NCBI GenBank assembly: GCA_029582265.1 | Contig: CM055823.1 | Coordinates: forward strand, 7,824,761 to 7,888,760 | Reading direction: 5' to 3' | DNA: 64,000 nt | Source: Zoroaster sp. YZ-2022 | Lineage: Eukaryota; Echinodermata; Asteroidea; Forcipulatida; Zoroasteridae | Shown here: in pieces, positions 1 through 12,419 of the stretch | Layout: each line of letters starts with the position of its first letter | Position numbering within the stretch: the stretch's first letter is position 1 | The notes under the pieces: model-generated | Databases searched by the model: none | Seen by the model: the letters and a program-made list of their open reading frames with translations, nothing else | What the model was told of the DNA's origin: nothing | Translations under genes and position numbers: made by a program

Positions 1-1825
1 GCCCCTTTGCGCACTGTTTAGAAAGTGAATATAGTAATTAAAAAGCCGTTTTCATCCAATCACAGCCAGTGGAGGCAATTTGTTAATTGTAATAATCGGT
101 GACCAATTTCAAACTGCCAAGCAGAAAATTTTTGCTCATCAAATATGTTCGCTAAGCATTAAAGCAGACTGCAAGTACAATCGATTTTGTGTGCAGGTTT
201 GGCTGGTAACCGAAGGAAATCTCCTCAGGGAAATATTTCTAAGCAGTTCGTCTCTTCGCGCTTCACGAAAGTTTGGCCCTTTCTAATAACCAGGGTTGTA
301 CCTTTTCACCTTTTAAATTATTTAGTGACTTTTGAAAGCATGACAGTCTGAGTCTGGCTATGTGGGAATACCCAATAACTGAATTGTTTATTCACAAAAT
401 TTTTCCCTTTATTAAAGAATAACCAGGGATGTTCATGCTTGGTTTCTTAGAAGGGCATGTTTGCTGTATGATAAACAGACACGTAAAACAGGTCGAAAGC
501 ACATCTAGACACTTTATATAAAAGTGCCGACTATTACAAATAAAACCTGTTAACTTATGTAAACCACAACATGCAACCAAATTTTCCAGTTATTCTGCAG
601 AAAATGATTTGAACAATTATTTGACACCAGGGTATATTTAGTTGTTTTTCCCTCATATCGGACAACACTTGTATTTCTGCTCCAGGTAATACGAAAAAAG
701 TGGATTTTTTCACTCCATTAAACTGAAAGTTAAATAATTTTGCATTTTTGGTGTAGTCTTCCCAATTGTTAGTTATAAGCAATTTTTGCAATCCTGTTAA
801 CATTTAAATTCTAAATATTCTGTTAAAGCATGAATTGCATCCATGTACATAAACTATTGTTCATTCCCTTTTCCCTTTTAACTGTTTGAATATCCAATTA
901 CCACAAATAGCATATTTGCATACATGTTTGTTTCTAAAACCATTAGACCAGCTTGGACTTACGGTAAATATAACATTCAGATGTTACAATAAAGTGTCTT
1001 TTTAACTTATTTTAAAGGGATATTTCCAGGTATTGATCTCGGAAGCCAACAAATTGTCAAATTCAAAGACGTGTTTAGCTTTTTATCATTTCAATCCTCA
1101 TATTTGTGCGATGCGATATGTGCAATGAAAGATATTGCAGTGTTGGATTCCACGTAGGTCGAGAGTTGGATCAGGCCAGCCTTCCGTGTAGTGCAATACG
1201 ACAACGCGTGAGCAATGCGCATATGCAAAGAAAGCCTGGCTGTAGTTCTCGATAATCGGATTTCAAACGATTAGCACTGGCTTAGAAATTTTACGACCTT
1301 GTGACTCCTGTTTTCTTCCTCCAAATTTTAGACATAATAAGCAAAGAGGCATTTTCTTGAGTAATGCTTCACCTCACTATTCTCTTTTGCAAAAAGCGAG
1401 AAAGTTATATTCAAACTAAGTCATTTAAAAAAGTGATTGAGCAAGAGAATTGACAATGAGGAATGTAACACATTGGAGGCAGAATCGCATGAAAGCAGCT
1501 GTAGAAGAATGTCCAATCAGATTTCTTCAATATAAACGCCCAACGCTTCAAAAAACTTGACATCATAAACCTACTGCACAAACTTCCATATAGGTTTGCC
1601 TTGGGGTTTTGACAAAGTCTTCAAACGTTTATAGGTCAATTAGGTTAACAAATTAACTGAGAAAAAGATACAGCGTAATCCATTGCTGTCAGTTAAAGGA
1701 AAGGTATAATAATTACCAGATTAACAAACACTATCTAAAAACTTACTTGAGATATCAATCATTCTGATAAATTAGTTTGACTGAAGTATTTTCATCTTGG
1801 AGAAAACAGGAAATGTTTTGTTTAA
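1..1825. other. AT-rich intergenic stretch, nothing recognised
   Basis: No ORF with protein-like composition, no splice-bounded exon and no clear repeat structure on either strand. Confidence 0.5.
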
Positions 1826-2310
1826 TTAACCCTCCTACTACTACAAGGGTCAAAATTTCAAAGTTCATGCTAGTGCATATCTACAGCACTTACAGGTCAA
1901 ACACTGTCAAACCTATTATTATGCAGTACATCAATCAGTCAAAACAGTCGACTGTTTTGACTGGTATCAATAAAAAACACTACCATGCAATGTTGAAAGG
2001 TAGTCAAAATGAATTGCCCGTTTTTGACTGGTAAAACACTTTTGTCAAAAATGAGTTGACTGTTTTAATTTGTACATGTAATGTGGATGGTGGTCAAAAT
2101 GAGTTGGCGTTTTGGACTGATATGGCCAAAATATATTAATTTATCAGTCAAAACAAGTCATTGATTCCTAGCCTAAGTGGCCCTGCAAAATTGATTTATC
2201 AGTCAAAAACTATCATTGTTTGTTCAGTCAAAACAAGCCAGTGATCCCCCAAGCTGATAATGATCTTATCAGTCACCAGCAGTCAAAGCACAGTGTGGCA
2301 GCTACCCAAA
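1826..2310 (+). mobile_element. Diverged family-A TTAA MITE
   Basis: Begins TTAACCCTCCTACTACTACA like the copies at 38842 and 40783, then carries many GTCAAAA / TTTTGAC motifs. The right-hand end is not recognisable, so it is truncated or rearranged. Confidence 0.55.
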
Positions 2311-2678
2311 ATGGTCAAAACAAAAAATACAAACGTTTTCATTGTTTTCTACAAACCATGAATACCTATTGTGATTACATAAAACCCACAGGTGTTTAGG
2401 CCAAAGTTAGGGGTATCTGTGCAATTGAAAAGTTCCCAAAATGTATTTCGGGTTTTGGTATATTTTTCCAAATAGTTAGGCGACACTTTTGGGACATACT
2501 GCTTGTGATTCATGAAATATTTTGTAAAATATCTCAACTGAAATTTATTTACTTCCTTCTTACAAGCAAACATAAATGCCAGAGAAAGAAGGATTTACAC
2601 AGAAAATTTCGATGAGCAATATTTCCAGTTGATCATCTCAAAGACACAGACTTGAGTAAATTACAGTGCATTAAAACA

Positions 2679-2842
2679 TCAAACTGCATTTAAATATCCC
2701 AGACTTAGCTCCGAGGTGTAATATTTTCCATGTCCTTGCACAGCAACACCTAAGCAGAGCATGGTTGAAACATTCCAGGTGACTGCATCGCGGTCATATG
2801 AGGCTCTGCTGCACTGGAAACTGTGATAAGAACCTGGAGCAG
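2679..2842 (-). CDS. SRSF-like terminal coding exon
   Basis: Begins after a T-rich tract and ATTTCAG, and reads in phase with exon 3 for 54 codons to a TGA at 2681-2679. It includes ASYDRDAV, echoing SYDRG of exon 3, but few RS dipeptides. A shorter alternative exon ending earlier cannot be excluded. Confidence 0.5.
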
Positions 2843-5800
2843 CTGAAATAAAAAAAAATAGGAAATGAAAAGATATTTTCATTAAAATTTAAAGGTACCA
2901 TCTTTTAACTCTGTTTTCAAGAATTACTTCATAAATAATTATAATCAAGGTGAAAAAACAATTCCGTTTTCACTTTTAAGATGAAAGCACTTCAGAATGG
3001 AATCCCATGACTGAAAACCTGTACAAACTTTACACCATGTAAGGCAAAAGACAACACCGTTTATTTGATATTTGATCTGGTATATATTAATAATGATGTA
3101 CCTTCCTTTAAGGATAATTCTGAATTCATCCTCAGGGAAAATTCCTTTGGCCAAAATGTATGAAATACTAACCTTGAACAGCAAATGTTTAATTTTTGAT
3201 TGAAATCTTTGTTGTCTTTTTAGTCCTTTTTCCTTTCTTTGTTATAGCGCCTTTGTATCCTTTGGTAATTTTCCTCTCTATAAATCCAGTTATTATTATT
3301 CAATTGTGATCAGCAAACTGTAAATGAAATTCTTCACTGTGTCTTACCTGCGACGTGGCTTCTAGATCGGTGCGATAACGTCTGGGAATAGGAAGATGGT
3401 CCACGATCATAAGACCTGTACCAAGCAAGAAGATCTGTTACCAACTTCACAAACACTACAGAAATGCAGTTGTTAAACTATTTCTAATACACACCCCGTG
3501 TTGCATCTCGGGTTGCTAGACCATAGTTCACTTTTCTCTTTTGGTTATAATACAGTACTTTTATCAGTGAATAATCTACGTAGTTACGTATTAAACTAAA
3601 CAAAAATAAATAAAAATGAAATATTAAAAATGTTGAGCGTGGTTGAATCATTGAAAGACAATGTCTAAGGAGGTAGTTAGTTGGTTACAGTATTTTGATC
3701 ATTAGCTATGCCAGCATGCATTTTAAGGCAACTTGGGCTTTTGAGGTACATGTATTTGGAAATACCAGGAGTAATTCCTTTCAACAAGTCTCTGGACTGG
3801 AATCCTGTAACACAGAATAGGGCGTTATTTCGAGCCACCCAGTACAAAAAATGCTTCAATTTTACTGGTCAAGATAACATCTATCATCTTTTATTGGTAA
3901 TCTGAAAGGAAATAGACAATAGATGTTGGGAAAATGCGTGGTGGTCGGAGAAAAAACAGAAGACTGCAATGGATATACAATGTTTATGTAACAAACGTTA
4001 ATTTCTATTAAAACTAGCAGAATCCAAAAAGCTTGCAGGCTGTCTAATGAAAATCCAGCTTACACAAAAGTCACATGTTATCACTTGTGGACATAACATG
4101 CGTGGACGCATGTGTGTGTAAAGTTGTGGTTACATGTATTTACGCCTGCGACAAGAAAGCTTGCAGTTGACAGCAGTTGAAGCGTCTGATATCTGCACTT
4201 GTGGATAGCTAGCAGAAACCCGATAGCTTGCCGGTAGCAATTGGCTAGTGGTTTGCACTAGAAGGGTGATATAACTTGTGGATAACTTGTGGATACAAAT
4301 CCATACACGTTGCTAGTGGATGCATGTTTTTTTCGATCGCAATGAAGCTTGCAGGTGCCGATATGCCCACACTATGAGAGTATGGACTAGAAGTTAAGAA
4401 ATCCTGCAATCAAGTACAAATAAAATAGGTTTAAGTCCAAGTACTCTTAAGACCCAGAAAGGAGAAGACAAGGTAATATTGAATTTTCTTTTTGTCTTTA
4501 CTGCAATATACAATGTACCTGGTCCTTTTGGTAATTACATGTACTCATTAGCCTCCCTACTACTACAAAGGGCAAAATAAAATAAATAAATAAAAATTGA
4601 TATATACTTGCTTAAAGTATAGAGTGCATTTAAAATCAAGCGCTGTCAAAACCTTACGTGTACTAAGTACATTACAGGTCCAAATGATTCAACTGTTTTT
4701 TGACTAGTAAAAGCATTGTCTGGTATTGATCAGGGGTTCAGTCAAAAATGCCCCTGTGTGTACATTTGGGTCCAACAGTCAAAGCGGGCAGTTCTGACCT
4801 CTATAGCAACTTCTCACTCAAGTGCAGCTATAGTAGGAGGGTTAGTTGAATATTACAGTCCTAATCTTATATGCGAGGTACAACAATTTGTACACCAACT
4901 TGTACCATTTCCAATTTGCTGAAATGAGATAAAATGTATAAATTCAACAACTACCCATATCAAAAAACCCGTTCCATCTCTTAGTGTCAGCTGGACATTT
5001 GATACAGTTTTCTGTGAATTGGTGCCTGATCATGTAAATTAGAAGTTCTGAATGTTCAATACAAACTTTCCGATACAAACCTATTCAGAAATATTTCAAC
5101 ACCTAGTCTTGATCCAGTGAAAAAAAATAACTAGTGCCTACATTGTAGTGCAATGCGGGCCCTACGAACGTGTACAGTATATATTGTATAGTAAGAAGGA
5201 TAGCCTAACTTGGGCTAAAGAATCAAATTATGGACCATTAGAAAACAACGATAGAATTCCAAACACAAAAGCGTTTAACATGTTGACTGAAACATGTAAC
5301 AATGGCCCAATGAAATTTTTCTTACCAAACAATTTTTGTTTGGTCGGAAGATTTGTTCCAATATATACTCTTAGTGTATTGCGTAATGGTTAGTCCAGCT
5401 TAGGCAATATCCCGGACTAGGGTAGAGGGGTGTAAATGGAGAATCTTTGAATCTGGTTTTATGTTGTTTACCTGGAGCGAGAACGCGTCATGCCTTGGAT
5501 TGTCGGGCAGTCTCGGCATAATGGCCCCAAGATACCACATCAGTAACACTTGTCGTCATTAAATGAGCGACCACCACCACCACCACCACCACCACCACCA
5601 CCACCACCACCACCACCACCAGGCCCACCACCTCCACCACCACCACCACGGCTGCCTCGGCTTCGGCGTTTCTCCCTGTTGCATGTTCAACTTCAACACG
5701 TCGCCCCAAAATGGTACTGTTGTTAGAAAGCATATACACAATTAGAAAAAATATTTTTAAAGTTTAGCTTTGCATGGTGGACTATTGTTATCTGTTCATG

Positions 5801-7118
5801 GTATCACTATGTGGTTTTAAATCTAAATTATTGCTAGTAAGTGAGATAACAACCGTATACATCTTCTCTATGAACATTGCAACTAGCCTGCACCGTGTTA
5901 GGAAAAACTAGAGAAGGTGTAAATGCTTCTGCATAAGAAAGCTCTTGAGTGGATCCTGATTTTGATTGAGTTTTGAACAGGAAGACAGAGCACCTAAGTT
6001 AAAAAGCTTCACTGCTAACCCTAACTTGGCTCCTTTTGAATATCTCCTTACATATTAACAGGGCTGGGCGGGTATCTGGATACCCAACTGAAACTGTCAT
6101 TACCCGATTATTTAAGCCACACAAATGTAAGTCTCTGATTTTTGTTAACATTTTTCGTGTGGGGAATGGGGATGCTACGAGTCGTGTTTAATATAGAAAC
6201 AGGAAATTATTACAGTAGGTCCATATTTATCGAGACAGGAGAAAATTCTGTTCATATTGGTTTACTTTATAATTTGGGAGTATTTACTTGTTTATGGGTA
6301 CCGGTATCCCGAACATTTCCAATTTGGGTATCCGTACCTGGTATAATGAAAAATGCACAGCCTTAATTAGGTGCCTTTCCTCTGCACAGAATGCACCTAG
6401 ATGGAGTGTCGTGGTGAGCGGGTCTAGCTTACCGGACTCAAGTTCTGGTGTTAGCAGCAGAATGTGGGTTCAATCCCGGCCGTGACACTTGTGTCCTTGA
6501 GCAAGACACTTAACCATAATTGCTTCTCTCCACCCAGGGGTTAAATGGGTACCTGTGAGGGCAGAGTTGGTTGGTTGATTGGCCCTATATGCGCTGTAAT
6601 GGCAGCAATTGAGCTATACTCCAGGGAGCTGAGATGGTTTCAGGAATGATTTATGAGCTTTATGAACCTTATGAGCAGGGGTAATAATAATATAATGCGC
6701 TTGAGCACCACTTAGTTGGTGGATACGTGCGCTATATAAGTCCACACATTATTATTAGATAATTCCTCTATTGTTTGAATGGATCAACAACGACCAATAG
6801 TTTTTTACAGGCCATTATGTTTTTCCTAGGGATCTTAATTATGTGCAGCGGCAACCGGGGGGAGGGGGGGGGTTAACACTACCACTGACTGAACTGTACA
6901 ACTTACGTTTCATTCAGCCCCCTAATGGCTTCATTAGCATCTCTTGATTCCTCAAATTCCACAAAAGCAAAGCCTGGGGGGTTTCTAGCCACCCAAACAT
7001 TTCTTAGTGGCCCGTATGTGCCGAATGAATCCTCGATGTCTCGGCGATTTGCATCATCCCCAAGGTTTCCCACGTAGACCTTGCAGTCCAGATAACTAGA
7101 ATCTCCGTAGCGCGACAT
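2679..7118 (-). CDS. SR-type splicing factor, SRSF3/SRSF7-like, exon 2 disrupted
   Basis: Four coding exons on the minus strand: 7118-6907, 5716-5472, 3415-3348 and 2842-2679, all with GT/AG borders. Exon 1 carries a typical SR-protein RRM with RNP2 VYVGNL (residues 14-19) and RNP1 GFAFVEF (49-55), preceded by WVARNPP as in SRSF3 and SRSF7. Exon 2 finishes the RRM, then has an R/S-rich stretch, a long poly-Gly tract and a CCHC knuckle remnant. Proteins of this family bind pre-mRNA in the nucleus and guide splice-site choice and mRNA export. As given, exon 2 does not read through: it needs a net +1 base and has an in-frame TGA. Exon phases on both sides agree once that +1 is allowed, which argues for consensus errors or a very recent lesion. 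The C-terminus is poor in RS dipeptides for the family. A nearby acceptor (7133-7134) implies a 5' non-coding exon not located. Confidence 0.82.
3348..3415 (-). CDS. SRSF-like exon 3
   Basis: A 68-bp exon between TTGGTACAG and GTAAGAC. Read in phase 2 it gives [12 protein letters not shown] followed by [10 protein letters not shown], an Arg/Ser/Tyr-rich segment compatible with an RS domain. It leaves phase 1, which matches exon 4. Confidence 0.6.
4551..4841 (+). mobile_element. Family-A TTAA MITE (intron 2 of the minus SR gene)
   Basis: Ends CCTCCCTACTACTAC and TAGTAGGAGGG, with internal sequence shared with the copies at 38842, 40213, 40783 and 53850. Flanks are decayed from TTAA to TTAG. 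Confidence 0.7.
5472..5716 (-). CDS. SRSF-like exon 2, poly-Gly and zinc knuckle, frame broken
   Basis: Starts after CAACAG and ends at GTAAAC. The first 18 codons complete the RRM ([11 protein letters not shown]). Then the good frame jumps by one base at an AAA run (about 5672) into RRSRGSRG and poly-Gly encoded by GGT repeats (5645-5563). Next come SFNDDKCY, a TGA and CG. The knuckle residues GHYA lie in another frame, and RDCP returns to the earlier one. Putative changes are AAA for AAAA, GGGG for GGG and CC for CCC, net +1, exactly what the 245-bp exon needs to meet exon 3 in phase 2. The TGA could be a CpG transition from CGA (Arg). Confidence 0.75.
6059..6363. mobile_element. hAT-like MITE with GGGTATCC/GGATACCC core
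   Basis: Left end CAGGGCTGGGCGGGTATC and right end AATGCACAGCC are inverted, enclosing the ATACCC / GGGTAT motifs and GTGTGGGGAATGGGGATGCT segment shared with 48069, 54318 and 61283. No clean target duplication is visible. Confidence 0.6.
6404..6757 (+). mobile_element. tRNA-derived SINE, copy 1
   Basis: tRNA-like head with a damaged A box (GTGGTGAGCGGGTCTA) and B box (GGTTCAATCCC, one base missing), then a conserved body and the tail GTGCGCTATATAAGTCCACA followed by ATT repeats. It lies in intron 1 of the minus SR gene. Confidence 0.85.
6907..7118 (-). CDS. SRSF-like exon 1 (RRM core)
   Basis: Encodes the first 71 residues and ends in phase 2 at the donor GTAAGT (6906-6901). The ATG at 7118-7116 follows a TTTGTAG acceptor by 22 nt and opens directly into the RRM, as in SRSF3 and SRSF7, so it is the likely start. 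The exon is intact, with no stop or frameshift. Confidence 0.88.
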
Positions 7119-7685
7119 CTTTAAAGATGTTTACCTACAAATAAGTAGTTTAATATGGGAAAAGATTAACATTTTGGGGAAATTATAAAAATGTCCAGCA
7201 CTCGTTGTCCGACGTCCCAGGACAACAAAAACATTTTGTCGGGCAACCATAATTTACTTGTTGCAAGCCGGACGAGCAGTTACTTTTTTTGTCTGTAAAC
7301 AAACCTTTAGTTTGTTTAAATCAACGATATCTGTGTGAAATTTTTTAGTTAAATAAAATATAAAAAAAATAAATAATAAATTTTAAAAAATGTTAGGCAA
7401 ATTGTTAAGCAAAAATTTAAAAAGTAGGGCAAATAAAAATTAATTTTGGATAAATTTAACTCTGTTCGAATTAGTTTTACAGTAACTGTTAGGGCTAGTT
7501 CATTGTTTGTTAAATTTGTAAGCCGCGATATCTAGTAATAGGCAAGGGTACAATGTCGAACCCAACCACCGTTTTTCCTCACTCATAACCAATAATGTAA
7601 TCTTCCCTGCTCGGTAAGCTGGTATACTTCAAATTATCCCTGAATTTTTTTTTTAATAAAAAAAAAATCAATAAAAAAAAATCAA

Positions 7686-7795
7686 TAAAAAAAATCAGGC
7701 ATTTGGGTACAAGTTGACTTTGGTAAAATGTTTTGGGAAATGAGTAGACCTGGGTATGAGTTGACCAAAATGACATGGGTATGAGTTGGCGCGAT
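7686..7795. repeat. GGGTAYRAGTTGAC motif cluster
   Basis: Three or four copies of GGGTATGAGTTG-like words, related to the elements at 8976-9918 and 12490-12990. Likely a fragment of the same mobile family. Confidence 0.5.
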
Positions 7796-7842
7796 ATCTT
7801 TTCAAATGGTAAACGTTACTAGTTAGTATTTTGAAACATTAA

Positions 7843-8178
7843 CCCTCCTATTGGTATAACAATCAAAGACACTCAAAATTTGTATGTCACTCCCAACCCA
7901 TTGACTTTGTGCAGTGCACTCAAATAAATGCAAGGACATGTGGCTCTGGTAGGAGGTCAAACCAAAACCATTCGACTGTAACTTATGCAGTACATACACA
8001 GCTCTGTGTGACTCTGCATATAACTTGTAAGACATACACAAGTGTGTTTGACTTTTCCACTATCTCCAGCACTCTTATACACATGTGTGAACAATTGGCA
8101 ATGCAACCAAAAATACTCAAGTGACTGTCTGTGGGTGCAGTGCTTACTGGGCCAAATTTCAGCCTGGGCATAGGAAGG
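7843..8178 (+). mobile_element. Family-B TTAA MITE
   Basis: TTAA at 7839-7842 and 8179-8182 with ends CCCTCCTATTGG and GCATAGGAAGG. The internal sequence (GTGCAGTGCACTCAAATA, CCAAATTTCAGCCTGGGC) is shared with 57081-57546 and 59304-59602 but unrelated to family A. Confidence 0.7.
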
Positions 8179-8975
8179 TTAAACAAAATAAATTTAAAAA
8201 ACCTATAAGTGGCAGTTGGATTAGACATTCTTTCCACAGCCAATTTCATGCACAATTGTTTCTGAAATTTACAGAATCTTTCCACCCACGGACGAGAACA
8301 ATTCTTTTGACATGTTAGGTAAAAAGTATAGTGGTCCACCCAACGTTGTCTTTGTTGTTGTACCCCCACAGAATAATGTTAAACTAGCCGCAGTACAGTA
8401 TCTCACAGGTCTTGTCATTGGGTCGAATCAGACCTAAGAGCTTACAGACTTTGACTTGGAAAGTTTGGGTGACCCTCAGGGGAATTTTGGCTGCTTTTCA
8501 ACATATCAAAAAATACCTTAATGAGAATTCCTTTATAAAGAATGAACCAGTAATTTAAGTCATTTATCTTTTAGATTTATCAGCAACCTTGATCAGTACC
8601 AATAAAAATTCAAAAATTTTGACTGTTTTGTCGAGCAACTCACCGAGTAAATGAAATTCCATGCCTTCGTATTTAAAGTCAAATTAGATAGGTTCCAAAG
8701 ATTGGTCTGTACTATTGCATATACTTTAATATGGATTCCAGACTATTGGGCGACATTAGTCCGAATGCCTCTTTCGTTTCAGTCTCTATTTTTAGAATAA
8801 TTATGTAATTTGTCGCTGTGAACGTCAGAGCATGGCTCCTACTCCATACGCTAAAACATGTAAACCTATAATTTCTCCTTCCAGAAAATCTCTCCGCTTT
8901 TAAAATTGTATGGAAGAGGCATTGGACTAGAGTGACATATGACGTGCAACCGAGACTCCAGAAAAGCGAATCGGG

Positions 8976-9918
8976 TCAACCTGCACTCAAGTCAACTTTA
9001 ACCCAAAACATCTTACCCAAGTCAACTTTCACTCAAGGTCAACTCATACCCAAGTCAACTGCATACCCAAGTCAACTCGCACTCCAAGTCATACGTCGAT
9101 GAAAAAAGTAATAAAGGAAACATGTAATTTTTGCTTATTTAGGCTATATTTTTTGTTTTATAGCTGAAGTAATTCTTTAAAAAAAAGTAAAGGAAAGATA
9201 TAATTTTTGGGGTAAGTACTTTTGCCGTTATTTTGACTACATTTTGGTATTTTCGCTACGTAGAAGAAAACTAAGGAAAAGAAGATTCAGAAAAAGAAAG
9301 GTCAATATGCAAAAAGAAAGATTAATTAAGCCTTAAGGACGCAAAAAATTACATGTTTCCTTTATTACTTTTTCATCGTATGACTCGGGTACGAGTTGAC
9401 CTGGGTACGAGTTGACTTGGGAATTCAGGTCAACTCGTACCCAAGTCAACTCGTACCCAAGCGCAGATATGTAGTTTAATCAGCCAACGCGTTGCCTCGA
9501 GCGCGGTTAAGTTCAAATGGCCGGCACCTCCAATATTGTTACCGAGATGCACATCATGCCCATCATGATGTCCAAACAAGGTATTAGCCAGCATTGCATC
9601 CCTATTTTATTTTATTAAATGTAGTACGCCTTTTGAAGACGCCCCACTAATCTTTCTTTTAGCTAAAACTTGTAGCTTTGCATGGTGAGGATGATAAGTA
9701 AGACTAATTGCGGTGACACCATGTGGAATCTCAATTGAGTAGTAATTAGTTCTGAAAAGAACTGGTGGTACAACTCGACGTTTCGATCAGTATGCTCTGA
9801 TCGTCCTTTTAGTTTTAGCGTATAAAAAATATTAAATATTGCGTGGGTACGAGTTGACTTGGGTACGAGTTGACCTGGGTAGGATGTTTTGGGTACGAGT
9901 TGACTTGATTCGGGTCAT
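8976..9918. mobile_element. Element with long terminal repeats built from CAACTCGTACCCAAGT units
   Basis: The left end contains AACCCAAAACATCTTACCCA and the right end, inverted, ACCCAAAACATCCTACCCA, each among several AGTCAACTYGTACCC units. An internal pair of arms (9071-9134 and 9341-9411) is also inverted. There is no coding capacity, so it is non-autonomous. A Penelope-like tail (9665-9810) lies inside. Confidence 0.55.
9665..9810 (-). mobile_element. Penelope-like 3' tail, single arm
   Basis: Carries, in reverse complement, GATCAGAGCATACTGATCGA and AACGTCGAG, also present in the hairpins at 50518 and 55812 and similar to the Penelope remnant at 16416-16860. Confidence 0.5.
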
Positions 9919-10546
9919 TGTACATGCACAGTTAGTAGCAACTATTGATAGGATCCTTCTATTTTCTGAAGGGGAGGATTTTTTTTAGAAGGGAAATCAA
10001 GTCCGAAAACTATCATAACAAAAGTGGATTTTAATGTTAGCTTTCGTTTCTGGAATTTCCTCGTTTCTGTACCCCCAAAATCGATAGAATCATTTTTTAA
10101 CTTATGTTAATGGTTGCAAAAAAATTCCCCAAAACCCTTAAAAAGTGGCAGTCGGATACGACATTCTTTCCAAAAAATGCTTGCATGTTCATCTTACTTA
10201 TTGCGCATGCAGTCAAAGTCTGTAGCTCTTAGGTCTGATTTGACCCAATGTCAATGACAAGACCGATAGTCGATACAGTTTCTGCAGCTTAACGTTAAAT
10301 GTCCTTTTTTATTTTATTCCAAAAAATCACTTTGAAACTTTGGGCTTGGCTGGCTTGGCCTTTGGATTTACACATAAGGTAGCCTAGTACATGAATGATA
10401 TTATTATTACAACTCATTATGGCAGTTGACAGGACATGCACTGCAGGGGAAAAGGTAAAAATCATACCCAAATCAACTCATACTCCAAAAATTTACGAGT
10501 TGAATTTGGTACGACTTGACCGACAGTCAAATCGCATTGCACAGTT

Positions 10547-10940
10547 AACACGAACTGACGAAGCTGGCAACTAACGCATCAAGCATATCGCATATGCATG
10601 CGTTAATGTCAACTGGTGATCATCAACATGCTACTGTTAACTGTGTTAACTGAAATTCATTGTAACTCTGCAGGACTCTCGAACAAACATGTTAAAAAAA
10701 GTGGCCTATCCTGTAACACTAGTGCTAACAATATAAACTTAAGGGTAATACTTTACAAACAAGATATTACAACTCAAACAGCAACACATGTCCTTTTTGT
10801 AAGTATAAAACTGGAAGAATTAAATGTTACAAACCATTCACGAACTGACGAAGCTTCCAACTAAACCATAAAGAATAACGCATATGCATGCTTAAATGAA
10901 AACTGGTGATAATCAACAACATGCTACTGTTAACTGTATA
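10547..10940. repeat. Direct duplication, about 95-bp arms
   Basis: CACGAACTGACGAAGCT ... CATATGCATGC ... ATGCTACTGTTAACTG occurs at about 10548-10640 and again at 10839-10935. Confidence 0.6.
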
Positions 10941-11443
10941 AAATGCAGGCACACAATGAAGCTGCTGTGCACCAACGAAACTACATGTAAACGCCGCCAA
11001 CCTTGTCCTCATTCGCGGAACGTGATAGACTATGGAGACGAGGTTGATGTCTGGATGATTCTCCCCATTTTTTCTCTTGAATTTTCTGACCTGAGTAGTA
11101 GGGAGGTGAAAGTGGGAGATTGGGTGAATCAAAGATATTAGTATTACATTTATATTTTGAGTAGGGCCTACACACAAATGACAAAATATTATAAAAAATT
11201 TGTATGATTTTATGTAAAATTAAAAAAAGAGCCACCGTAAAATTGCTGATCATATCAAAACCTTAATAAAATAAATCACGTAATCACGTATTGGCAACAA
11301 CAACAAAAAATAATAAAAAATAAAGATGGCCGAAAATAAGGCGCGTCACCACACCGATTTTGAAGCCGAACGATGACCAGACACCTTTTTTTTGCCTTAC
11401 CAACCTAAAGGACCTGTAGTATAAATGCAAAATAATGGTTATT

Positions 11444-11560
11444 GGCCTTACGTTTCGAACCTAGCAGGTTCTTTCTCAAAGGCTTTTTGCCTTTGAGAAA
11501 CAAAAACAAAACAAAAACAAAAACACAAACTGCTAGGTTCGAAACGTACAGATATACTTT
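11444..11560. repeat. Hairpin around AACCTAGCAGGTTC / CTAGGTTCGAAACGT
   Basis: CGTTTCGAACCTAGCAG at 11451 and CTGCTAGGTTCGAAACG at 11531 are inverted, with an inner TTTGAGAAA / TTTCTCAAA stem. The TTCGAAACGT ending recalls Penelope-like tails. Confidence 0.5.
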
Positions 11561-11569
11561 TAGGTGAAC

Positions 11570-12419
11570 TAAAAAGAGGTTACTGGTATGATAAGTTGTT
11601 CATGCTGCGAGAGTATAGGTGCAGACACCAGTTTGACTGATTCAAGTATTTTTGTGATGGGAGGGGGTTTCCTCTTCGAACCCCCTGGATTGTTTTACGT
11701 GGGAGCTCTTCAAATAATCCCATTCCACCCTCCAACTGATCCGCCACATTCGGGCAAACTCCATCATTCACGGTGAAAGAAACATAATTGACTGGATAGA
11801 GGATTAGCGCAGGAGTTTTTCAATGGGGGCCTGGCCCAGAGGTATGGGTTTTTCCCTTTTCTTGTTCTTTTCTTTTTTAGAGGGCACTATCAGGATTTTT
11901 CGTGGGGCACCTGGGGGCACTGGAAATTTGGGGGAACGTGCCCCCACCCCCCCCCCCCCCCCACCCCCGTGGCTATGCCGCTGTTTATTAGTGAAGCCAT
12001 CACAAGGGCCATTTTACCACTCGCATACAAAATAAACACAATTGAGAACTCCAAAACAGGAACACAATGTGTATAGCAATGCATGGAGGAAGATTGCGAG
12101 GCGTGGTTTTGAGAGTGGTAATGTGGCGGTGGCCACGTTAGCACGTAAGTGCATGACCCTCGATCTAGAATGCTGTAGTATATATAATCACGTGATTGAA
12201 CTGCATGGCCGGCCGCGGGAGATATCTCGGATGCGTGTGATCGATCGTGAATGTACTAACTCCATGGTATACTACAATTTAACTCAGAACAAGAGACTGA
12301 CGTATTGATCGCTGAAAACATCTTCATTTAATAGTCTTTTGGCAGGTAAGATTATTAGGATCGAGATCGTTCAAACCACAACATCGTGATAATAAAGCAA
12401 TGACTGCCTATGACTGGAA
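11570..12419. other. Non-coding stretch with C-rich tract
   Basis: Contains a C-run at 11942-11968 able to form a G4 on the minus strand. No exon or repeat otherwise recognised. Confidence 0.4.

Noticed and set aside
5563..5745. Poly-His ORF on the plus strand
   Set aside because: It is the antisense shadow of the poly-Gly tract of the minus-strand SR exon.
10616..11253. Overlapping small ORFs on both strands
   Set aside because: No conserved motif, and part of the stretch is a direct duplication of non-coding sequence.
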